Shown here piece after piece: positions 27,382 through 34,972 of a stretch of DNA of 64,000 nt; within the stretch, counting starts at the first letter, position 1, and each line of letters starts with the position of its first letter. The stretch comes from JADJEI01 sp035328465. GTDB taxonomy: Bacteria; Bacteroidota; Ignavibacteria; Ignavibacteriales; Ignavibacteriaceae. A program made the position numbers and the translations under genes. Under the pieces are notes generated by a model, which worked only from the letters and a program-made list of their open reading frames with translations, had not been told where the DNA came from and searched no databases. The stretch is from NCBI GenBank assembly GCA_035328465.1, contig DAOLIQ010000001.1, positions 23,164 through 87,163 of the forward strand, given 5' to 3'.

Positions 27382-28614
27382 TTACTCATACCTCAATGCT
27401 TCGATTGGATCTAAGTTAGCTGCTTTATAAGCCGGATAAGTGCCGAAAACAAGTCCCACCAGAACACACAGTGAAAGACCAATTAAAATCCAATCAATTG
27501 GAATTGCAGACTGCGCATTTAAAAAACTTCCTGCGAAATTTCCAAGCCCCACTCCAATTACAATTCCGATAACCCCGCCTATTAAACAAAGTACTATAGC
27601 TTCAAATAAAAACTGCATTAAGATATTTTTACTTTTTGCACCGATTGCTTTTCTAATTCCGATTTCTCGCGTTCGTTCTGTAACCGATACAAGCATAATA
27701 TTCATAATTCCAATTCCCGCTGCAATCAATGCAATGATCGATACCACTAAAGCACCAATTCGTATTCCGCCAGTAATATTATTTACCTGCCCGATTAGTG
27801 AATCATTACTGAATATAGAAAAATCATTTTCTTCACCTGCAGGAACTTTCCGTATTGTACGCATATACCCAATGGCAGATTCAATCACTTCATCATAATC
27901 TGCTTTGCTATAAGACATAACAGTGATGTTGACGCTGTTGTTATACTTTCCATAAAAACTTTGAAAAGTAGTAATTGGCATTACTACAAAGTCATCTCTA
28001 CTCGAACCAAACATAGCTGGCTGTCTTTCAAGAACACCAATAACTTTCATTGGTCGTCCATCAACGCGAACAGTTAGACCGACAGGAATTATTTGACCGA
28101 ATATCTTATCAACGATATCATAGCCAAGCAAACAAACATTATTTGAATATTGAATGTCGGTTTCCATAAAGTCACGACCATATTCAACATTCCAGTTATT
28201 CGTTTTCATCGCATCAGTTGTAATTCCAGATACGCTGATATTTGGATTGGTCTCATTGTTCCCATACTTGATTACCTTTCCGAACTGCCATTGCTCGGCA
28301 CCGACATACTTAGCTTGAGTCAGAAGAGCTTTTAACCTCTCAGCATCTTCGATTGTTATGTCTTTTCTATTGCGCAAAATCCTTTCTGCGTCCGCACCAC
28401 CCTCCTGCATTCTACTGAACTTTTCTATCTGAAAAGTATTTTTATTCAGCATTGATAAGCCGCTTTCGATACTATTCTGAAGCATCGTGATAATTGTCAT
28501 TATAACAATGATTGAAAAAATTCCCACAACTATTCCAAGAATTGTCAGCGAAGTACGAAGCTTATTATTTTTTAGAGACTGAAGTGAAAGGCTAAATACT
28601 TGTGATATTTTCAT
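27382..28614 (-). CDS. MacB/FtsX-type ABC permease, second of three
   Basis: A 410-residue MacB-like permease: N-terminal helix, periplasmic domain, three C-terminal helices with VTERTREIGIRKAIGAKSKN and the terminal NLDPIEALRYE. Its ATG overlaps the stop codon of the first permease (TAATG), showing coupled translation. It is the close paralogue of the third permease and only distantly like the first, so the duplication was secondary. FtsX-type transporters work as permease dimers, so a heterodimer with either neighbour is possible; this is inference. Confidence 0.92.
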   Translation of the reverse strand: MKISQVFSLSLQSLKNNKLRTSLTILGIVVGIFSIIVIMTIITMLQNSIESGLSMLNKNTFQIEKFSRMQEGGADAERILRNRKDITIEDAERLKALLTQAKYVGAEQWQFGKVIKYGNNETNPNISVSGITTDAMKTNNWNVEYGRDFMETDIQYSNNVCLLGYDIVDKIFGQIIPVGLTVRVDGRPMKVIGVLERQPAMFGSSRDDFVVMPITTFQSFYGKYNNSVNITVMSYSKADYDEVIESAIGYMRTIRKVPAGEENDFSIFSNDSLIGQVNNITGGIRIGALVVSIIALIAAGIGIMNIMLVSVTERTREIGIRKAIGAKSKNILMQFLFEAIVLCLIGGVIGIVIGVGLGNFAGSFLNAQSAIPIDWILIGLSLCVLVGLVFGTYPAYKAANLDPIEALRYE

Positions 28615-29849
28615 TACTCATACCTCAATGCTTCAACAGGATCTAACTTTGCCGCCGTATAAGCTGGGGCTAAACCTGAAATTATTCCCGTGAGTAGCGA
28701 TACAAAAATTGCCAGAATTACTGCGTCATACTGAATTGAAGTAGGAATAAATTGATCAACAAGCATGCTTAAAAGAACTGCCGCAATTAAACCTGCAAGC
28801 CCGCCAACCAAACAAATTACAGAAGATTCGAGCAAAAACTGAAATAGAATGGTTCTTCGTTTGGCTCCGATGGCTTTACGGATACCGATTTCTTTTGTTC
28901 TCTCTTTAACAGAAACAAACATTATATTCATTATTCCGATTGCGCCGACAAATAACGAAAGACCCGTTATAAATAATCCGGCAATCTGAATTACCCCCAC
29001 CACCTGGTTGTAATTATCAACTAATCCTTCTTGTTGATTGATTGAGAAATCATTTTCTTCACTGTATTTTAACCCCCTGATTTTTCTCATAATACCTTCA
29101 GCTTCTGCTTTAGTCTCTTCAAGCATTGCCGGGTTTTGCGCACGGACATTTATTGTTATCGAGCCAAAAGTTTCATTCATAAAATATTTGAAAATCGTTC
29201 CAATTGGTACAAAGACTTGATTATCGGGATTCCAGGGGCCGAGAATAAAGCTGCCTTGTTCAGTCAACACACCAACGACTTTAAAATTTTGCGGTCCGAC
29301 TTTAATTGTTTTATCCAATGCATCACCAAGAGGGAAAAGAGTCTTTGCAATTTCACTGCCGATCACCGCAACATTTCTTGATCCTTCACTTTCTATATCT
29401 GAATAAAATCTGCCTTGAGCAAAAGAAAAATTAGTAGTCATAACATAATCAGCATTTGAACCATTGCAGTTTGCTGATTCAACTCTCCTATCTCCAAACT
29501 TAATTGTTTGCTGTGTATTGAGCACAGGTGCAACTGCAAGTGGAAGGTTTGCCATTTCTTTAAATTTATTGAAGTCATCCATATCAAGATTTTTTCTATT
29601 GCGAAGTTTCCACCAATCAACATTTCCAAACCACGCCCATTTATCTATGTAAAGTACGTCTGAACCTAAAGCGCTAATTCCATTTTGAAATGAATTATCA
29701 ATGCCTTTAATAGCGGTTGACATTAACACGACTACAGTGATTCCGATAAATATTCCGAGCATCGTAAGAATTGCTCTAACTTTATTCGAACGAATTGCAC
29801 GAAGCGCAATCAACAATCCTTCTTTTAATTCAAATAAAAAATTTGACAT
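28614..29849 (-). CDS. MacB/FtsX-type ABC permease, first of three
   Basis: A 411-residue permease of the same fold (helix about 21-45, periplasmic domain, three C-terminal helices). SVKERTKEIGIRKAIGA and the terminal KLDPVEALRYE are conserved, but the periplasmic domain differs clearly from the two downstream permeases (for example KWAWFGNVDWWKLRNRK near 67-83). It follows the ATPase gene by about 33 bases and overlaps the second permease by one base. It is probably the ancestral partner of the ATPase in a MacAB-TolC-like machine. Confidence 0.92.
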   Translation of the reverse strand: MSNFLFELKEGLLIALRAIRSNKVRAILTMLGIFIGITVVVLMSTAIKGIDNSFQNGISALGSDVLYIDKWAWFGNVDWWKLRNRKNLDMDDFNKFKEMANLPLAVAPVLNTQQTIKFGDRRVESANCNGSNADYVMTTNFSFAQGRFYSDIESEGSRNVAVIGSEIAKTLFPLGDALDKTIKVGPQNFKVVGVLTEQGSFILGPWNPDNQVFVPIGTIFKYFMNETFGSITINVRAQNPAMLEETKAEAEGIMRKIRGLKYSEENDFSINQQEGLVDNYNQVVGVIQIAGLFITGLSLFVGAIGIMNIMFVSVKERTKEIGIRKAIGAKRRTILFQFLLESSVICLVGGLAGLIAAVLLSMLVDQFIPTSIQYDAVILAIFVSLLTGIISGLAPAYTAAKLDPVEALRYE

Positions 29850-29882
29850 GTTTGTTTAACTTCTTTCTCTTGCAAATTCAAT

Positions 29883-30602
29883 TTAATTAGTGGATGCTTT
29901 AGCCTTTGGTATATATCTATTTTTAACTAATTCGTCTTTTTCGATAAGACCATCTTTAAGTCTAATAATCCTGGCTGCATGTTCGGCAATGTATTCTTCG
30001 TGAGTTACAAGAATAATTGTATTTCCTTTTTCATGAATTTCGTGGAAGAGAAGCATAATTTCTTCACCGGTTTTTGAATCAAGGTTTCCGGTTGGTTCAT
30101 CGGCAAGAATAATGGAAGGGCGCGTAACAAGTGCTCTTGCAATTGCGACTCTTTGTCTTTGTCCACCAGATAATTCATTTGGCTTGTGATATATTCTATC
30201 TTTTAACCCAACATCAATTAATGTCTGCATCGCTCTTTCTTTTCTTTCAGAAGCAGAAACTCCGGCATAGATAAGAGGTAGTTCCACGTTGTGCAGTGCG
30301 TTTGATCTTGCCAGCAGATTAAAAGTTTGAAAGACAAATCCTATCTCCTTATTTCTGATTCTTGCAAGTTCATTATCACTCATCTCACTTACACTAAGCC
30401 CGTTGAATTCATATTTACCAGAGGATGGGGTGTCAAGGCAGCCGAGTAAATTCATCAATGTTGACTTGCCCGAGCCGGAAGGGCCCATAATAGCAACGTA
30501 TTCATTTTTATCAATGCGTAATGAAACATCACTGAGTGCGCGCACTTCTTCTGAGCCAACCTGATAAACGCGAGCGATATGTTCTATGTTAATAATGTTC
30601 AT
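29883..30602 (-). CDS. ABC transporter ATP-binding protein, MacB/LolD class
   Basis: A 239-residue ATPase with intact motifs: Walker A GPSGSGKST (39-47), Q-loop in FVFQTFNLL, signature LSGGQRQRVAIARAL (about 142-156), Walker B ILADEPTGNLDS, and the H-loop in ILVTHE. This sequence type powers FtsX-fold permeases. It is the only ATPase for three permeases in the operon and lies between them and the adaptor gene. It acts at the inner face of the inner membrane, driving mechanotransmission rather than classic translocation. Confidence 0.95.
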   Translation of the reverse strand: MNIINIEHIARVYQVGSEEVRALSDVSLRIDKNEYVAIMGPSGSGKSTLMNLLGCLDTPSSGKYEFNGLSVSEMSDNELARIRNKEIGFVFQTFNLLARSNALHNVELPLIYAGVSASERKERAMQTLIDVGLKDRIYHKPNELSGGQRQRVAIARALVTRPSIILADEPTGNLDSKTGEEIMLLFHEIHEKGNTIILVTHEEYIAEHAARIIRLKDGLIEKDELVKNRYIPKAKASTN

Positions 30603-30622
30603 TTATGTTTTTCCGGTTTTAT

Positions 30623-31909
30623 TTATTTATTCTCTGTTGAGTTGCTTTTATTTTCAACCCGAACTACAACGTTATCATTTAATTCTCTCGAAATCGCTCT
30701 GTAACTTCCTGTTACAACTTCTTCATCACCGGAAAGACCAGATTTAATTTCAATATAATTGTCATCGCTGATTCCAGTTTCAACTTCAACCGATTTGGCT
30801 TTCCCATTTTTGATTAGAAATACGATTTCCTTAATCTTTTTATCATCACTTTTCTTTGTTGTGACAACCGGTTCATCATCACTTCCGCTATCACCTTCTG
30901 GTGCTGGACTAAAATCTCCGCGAGCAGTAACGCATTGAATTGGCACACTGACAACATTCGATTTAGTTTCAGTCTCAATATCAGCATTACACGACATTCC
31001 GGGGCGGAGTGAAGGATCTAATTCGAGCAGCTTAATTTTGACAGCAAAGTTCACAACCTGGTCTTGCGTCCCCAACCCTGATGTTTGTGCGCTATTACCA
31101 ATTTCAGTAACCAATCCTTTAAACACTTTATCTCCAAAGGCATCAACTTTAATATTTGCTGTATCACCTAATGAAATAATCACCACATCATTTTCATCAA
31201 CATCAACTGTTGCTTCCATATTGTTCAAGTCAGAGATAGTCATAATATCCGTACCCATGCTGAACCCCGCACCAAAAACTCTTTCACCAAGTTCAACATT
31301 CAATTGAGTAACTACCCCATCCATTGGGGCACGTATGGTAGTTTTATTCAACTGATCAACAATTTCTTTCAACGATGCCTGATTAGAATTTACATTTGCT
31401 TGAGCGCCTTCATAAGCAGCCTGTAATGAGAGGAAATTACTTTTTGCATTTTCAAGCTCTGAATCACTGGCTAATCCTTTTGCGTTAAGTTCTTTTACGC
31501 GATTATATTCAAGTGTCATTCTATCAAGTTCAGCTTTGCTTTGAGCTAAATTTGCCTTAGCTGATTCAAGAAGTGCTTCCAATCTTTCTTTTTGTGCACT
31601 GTACTGATCACCTTTAATTTTAATCAGCAGATCACCTTTCTTTACTCTATCCCCTTCCTTTACCGGTAAAGAAATTATTTCACCCGTCACTTCCGGTGTA
31701 ATTACAACTTTAAATTCAGAATTGATTTTGCCTGTTGCCGCTACTGTTTGAGTGATGTCCCGTTTCATAACTTTTTCGGTCTGAACAGAAATTATTTCAT
31801 CTTTACCGCCGCCTACAAAAGCAATTACGATAAGAATTATGAGAAGAAATCCTATTCCTCCGAAGATAAATAATTTTTTACGCGACTTTTTAGTTTTTCC
31901 ATTTGCCAT
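30623..31909 (-). CDS. Periplasmic adaptor (membrane-fusion) subunit, MacA/HlyD family
   Basis: A 428-residue adaptor. A basic N-terminus precedes one membrane anchor (about 13-30). The split lipoyl/barrel-sandwich domain has VTGEIISLPVKEGDRVKKGDLLIKI in pieces around 74-98, followed by an alpha-hairpin (about 105-190, Lys/Ala/Glu-rich coiled coil) and the return segment TTIRAPMDGVVTQLNVELGERV near 192-213, then beta-barrel and membrane-proximal domains. An Asp/Ser/Glu-rich loop sits near 336-350. It would link the inner-membrane permeases to the TolC-like channel, 25 bases upstream. Confidence 0.95.
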   Translation of the reverse strand: MANGKTKKSRKKLFIFGGIGFLLIILIVIAFVGGGKDEIISVQTEKVMKRDITQTVAATGKINSEFKVVITPEVTGEIISLPVKEGDRVKKGDLLIKIKGDQYSAQKERLEALLESAKANLAQSKAELDRMTLEYNRVKELNAKGLASDSELENAKSNFLSLQAAYEGAQANVNSNQASLKEIVDQLNKTTIRAPMDGVVTQLNVELGERVFGAGFSMGTDIMTISDLNNMEATVDVDENDVVIISLGDTANIKVDAFGDKVFKGLVTEIGNSAQTSGLGTQDQVVNFAVKIKLLELDPSLRPGMSCNADIETETKSNVVSVPIQCVTARGDFSPAPEGDSGSDDEPVVTTKKSDDKKIKEIVFLIKNGKAKSVEVETGISDDNYIEIKSGLSGDEEVVTGSYRAISRELNDNVVVRVENKSNSTENK

Positions 31910-31933
31910 TTAAATATTCTCCTTTAATAAAAT

Positions 31934-33280
31934 TTATTCGAATTTTTTGTAATCCAAAACACCTAAATAATATTTAAGCTGTTCTGATAATCTTATAAAA
32001 GCAAATTGCGCACTTATCAAAGTTGTCTTTGCATTTATGTACGTTGAGTTTGCAACAAGCACATCCAAAAGTTTTCCTGCACCGAGCGTATATTTTTCCT
32101 GTTCAATTTTTAGATTTTCTTCAGCGGCTTTCACATTTTTTTCACTTACGTTAAGTCCCTTTTCTGCTTCCTGAAGATTAAGAAATGTCTGTTGAATACT
32201 TTGCTTAATCGTTCTTTCTAGATCCTTTAAATCTATTTCTGTATTCTCAGCATTAACCTCTGCGAACTGGACTCGATTGCTGACAGAAAATCCGGAGAAA
32301 ATAGGAATACTTAATGTTAATCCGATTGAGTATGATCTCTGATCAAAAAGATTATCTATTTGATTAGCATAAGTATTGAAACCCATGCTGTTAGTAAGCC
32401 TTGGTAAATGTCCTGATTTTGCAGACGTAATATCATTGTAAGCGCTTTCTAAATTTAGCAGCGATCCTTTATAATCGGGTCTGTTTTGAAGCGCCTGCTG
32501 AACCAGCTCAGAAATATCATTATAACTAATTTTTAATTCTGAATTAAGAGTTTCATTTTCTTCAGTCGTAAGGGTTTCAGTAAACTTGAATTCTTGCATA
32601 ACGTCTAAACCAAGGTAGTAAAGCAAATTACTTTTAGCAATTTCGAGATTATTTTTTGATTTGATTACTTCCAGCTCTGCATTACCTGCTTGAACTTGCT
32701 GCGCATAAACATCAGCCAATGTTACCGAACCAAGTTTGTTTCGTTCAATAATTGTTTCAAGATTTTTTTGATTCTGAATTAAATTTTCTTCACTGACTTT
32801 CAGAAGCTGCTGCGAAGTAATAACATCATAATAAAGCGAAATTGTCTGAAAGACTATATCTTGTTTTAATCTTTCGATAGATAGCTTTCCGGCTTCAAGA
32901 TCATTTTTACTTTTCGAAAGTGCGGCATAATTCGAAAGCCCATCAAACAATGTCCACTGAGAATTTATACCAACCGAGTAGTTTCGACTTTCATTATTAG
33001 AGGGAGGAGTATTGAAAACTGCACCGCCAATATTAAAAGTCGTTCCCGGATCTTCCGAACGATTCCAGTCCCAGCTTCCATTTGCACTGATATTCGGTAA
33101 AAAACTTCCATAGGAAGCAAGAACATTAGATTCTAATGATTTAATCGTATTTATATTTTTTTGAAGTGTTGTATTCTTTTGAAGAGCAATATTTATAGCT
33201 TTCTGCAAGCTTAAATTCTCCTGCGAAAAAGATACTGACGTTAAACAAACAAGTGTTAGGAACACAAAAAGTGATCGCAT
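31934..33280 (-). CDS. TolC-family outer-membrane efflux protein
   Basis: A 448-residue outer-membrane factor with a signal peptide (about 1-19, SVSFSQ). Two repeated halves of long periplasmic helices alternate with short barrel strands: the first half has SLQKAINIALQKNTTLQ (about 24-40), the second YNDISELVQQALQNRPDY (about 254-271). The C-terminal half ends with the ILDVLVANSTYINAKTTL-like helix near 408-425. Its ATG overlaps the stop of a 43-codon upstream ORF (TAATG). It opens the tripartite exporter operon with adaptor, ATPase and three permeases. Confidence 0.94.
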   Translation of the reverse strand: MRSLFVFLTLVCLTSVSFSQENLSLQKAINIALQKNTTLQKNINTIKSLESNVLASYGSFLPNISANGSWDWNRSEDPGTTFNIGGAVFNTPPSNNESRNYSVGINSQWTLFDGLSNYAALSKSKNDLEAGKLSIERLKQDIVFQTISLYYDVITSQQLLKVSEENLIQNQKNLETIIERNKLGSVTLADVYAQQVQAGNAELEVIKSKNNLEIAKSNLLYYLGLDVMQEFKFTETLTTEENETLNSELKISYNDISELVQQALQNRPDYKGSLLNLESAYNDITSAKSGHLPRLTNSMGFNTYANQIDNLFDQRSYSIGLTLSIPIFSGFSVSNRVQFAEVNAENTEIDLKDLERTIKQSIQQTFLNLQEAEKGLNVSEKNVKAAEENLKIEQEKYTLGAGKLLDVLVANSTYINAKTTLISAQFAFIRLSEQLKYYLGVLDYKKFE

Positions 33281-33411
33281 TATTTTCTCCTGATGTCTTT
33301 TACTTTCACAAAGGTTAATTGGGATGGTTTACTTTTTCTGATGAATAAAATAAATTCACCGAATATTTCAATACTGAAAATTATTAAAAATAAGATCAAT
33401 AAATACTGCAT
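33280..33411 (-). CDS. Small membrane protein or leader peptide (43 codons) coupled to tolC
   Basis: An ATG-started frame of 43 residues whose TAA overlaps the tolC ATG as TAATG, with the tolC ribosome site (AGGAG) inside its last codons. The protein begins MQYLLILFLIIFSIEIFG, a single hydrophobic helix of about 24 residues, then a basic tail rich in Lys/Arg (IRKSKPS, VKVKDIRRK), a typical Nin-Cout-unfavoured but positive-tailed small membrane protein. A weak GGA-containing ribosome site precedes the ATG. It is too short for most gene callers. I do not recognise a family; it may be a real transporter accessory or just a coupling leader. Confidence 0.5.
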   Translation of the reverse strand: MQYLLILFLIIFSIEIFGEFILFIRKSKPSQLTFVKVKDIRRK

Positions 33412-33530
33412 ATTTTTTCCAACATTCTATTTGTGATTTAATTCACTGCAAAAATAGTTTTCTGCATTAAGCCAGAATGGATTTATGTATAAACGGCAAT
33501 AAAATTATTTGTATGGTTCGAAAGAATTTT

Positions 33531-34940
33531 TTACGAATCAAGAAAGCGATCTTTGATTCTCAATAAATATTGATATGCTTCTTCATAATTATTCTGAATC
33601 TCGCCATCAAGAATAGCATCCTCGATTGCAGTTTTAATTTCTCCAACTTTTTTACAAGGTTTTAATCCACAAACTTGCATAATGACATCACCATGCACAG
33701 GTGATTGAAACGCTTTTAGCCTGTCTTTCTCTTCAACTTCTAAAACACGATTCATCACTATATTATAATTTTCGAGATAGCGCGAAACTTTTCCGGGATT
33801 TTTACTTGTGATGTCTGCGCGGCACAGAGTTATCAAGTCATTTAGATCCGGGCCTGCGGAAACTATTAATCTTCTAATTGCCGAATCAGTGACTTCTTCT
33901 TTTGCAAGTGCAATTGGTCTTAAGTGCAGACGAATTAATTTTTCAATGTATTCCAATTTATTGAGTGGAAGTTTCATTCTTTTAAAAATACTTTTCATCA
34001 TGCGAGCCCCGAGTTCTTCGTGACCATGGAAAGTCCAGCCTGTGCCTTCGACAAATCTTTTGGTTGGGGGTTTTGCGATATCGTGAACAAGTGCGGCAAA
34101 TCTCAACCAGACATTTTCCGTTACTGCAGAGATGTTATCAACAACTTGACACGTATGATAAAAAACATCTTTATGATGATAATCTTTCCTCTGTTCAACA
34201 CCTTCGAGCGCAGCAATTTCTGGAAAAATTATTTCTAGAACTCCGGAATTGAATAACAGATTCAACCCAAGTGAAGGTTTATTCGACCCAAGTATTTTAA
34301 ATAACTCTGCTGCAATTCTTTCTTTGGCAATGATATTTAATCTTTCACGAAGTGCACGTGCTGAGTTAATGAGAGTATCATCAACATCAAATTCCAGTTG
34401 AGAAGCAAAACGAAAAGCCCGAAGAATTCTTAATGGATCATCATTAAAGGTAATCATAGAATCAATGGGTGTGCGAATGATTTTATTTTTTATATCATTA
34501 TAACCATTAAATAAATCAATTAGCTCAGCATAATTTTCATCGTTCAGAGAAACGGCAAGTGAATTGATAGTAAAATCTCTTCTTGCAATATCCTCTTCGA
34601 AAGTTGCCGATACTATTTTGGGGTTTCTACTTTTTTCTTCGTAAGATTCTTTCCGCGCTCCGACAAATTCAAGCTGCAAGTCATTGTATTTTAATTGAGC
34701 TGTACCGTAATTTTTATAAGTGATTACATTTTTAAGCTCAAGTCTTTTACTTAGTTCTGTTGCAAACTTTACTCCATCACCAACAACAAGAAAATCAATT
34801 TCCTTTGATTCACGATTGAGTAACTTATCCCTTACAAATCCACCAACTATAAAAACTTTTTCATTTCTATCAGCCGCCACCATTTTAACATCTGATAGGA
34901 CGGGATACCCTGTTAGTATTTCGGTGAAATTAATTTTCAT
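33531..34940 (-). CDS. cca: CCA-adding/poly(A) polymerase-family tRNA nucleotidyltransferase with HD domain
   Basis: A 469-residue class II nucleotidyltransferase. The head has GGFVRDKLLNRESKEID (33-49): the catalytic DxD of this family appears as E47-I48-D49, a conservative change in the first carboxylate. RRDFTINSLA and DPLRILRAFRFA follow. An HD domain (about 255-345) carries HHKDVFYHT and LVHDIAKP with a metal-binding His-Asp pair. It probably completes or repairs tRNA 3' CCA ends; the tRNA-Leu gene in this window lacks an encoded CCA, which makes such an enzyme necessary. It is followed on the same strand by the small ORF and tolC. Confidence 0.93.
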   Translation of the reverse strand: MKINFTEILTGYPVLSDVKMVAADRNEKVFIVGGFVRDKLLNRESKEIDFLVVGDGVKFATELSKRLELKNVITYKNYGTAQLKYNDLQLEFVGARKESYEEKSRNPKIVSATFEEDIARRDFTINSLAVSLNDENYAELIDLFNGYNDIKNKIIRTPIDSMITFNDDPLRILRAFRFASQLEFDVDDTLINSARALRERLNIIAKERIAAELFKILGSNKPSLGLNLLFNSGVLEIIFPEIAALEGVEQRKDYHHKDVFYHTCQVVDNISAVTENVWLRFAALVHDIAKPPTKRFVEGTGWTFHGHEELGARMMKSIFKRMKLPLNKLEYIEKLIRLHLRPIALAKEEVTDSAIRRLIVSAGPDLNDLITLCRADITSKNPGKVSRYLENYNIVMNRVLEVEEKDRLKAFQSPVHGDVIMQVCGLKPCKKVGEIKTAIEDAILDGEIQNNYEEAYQYLLRIKDRFLDS

Positions 34941-34972
34941 ATGTATTTAATAAAAATTTTTCTTTATAGGTT

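Noticed and set aside
27440..27898. Long open frame on the plus strand inside the second permease gene
   Set aside because: It is antisense to a well-supported coding gene, Pro/Ile-biased as expected for a complement frame, and has no ribosome site.
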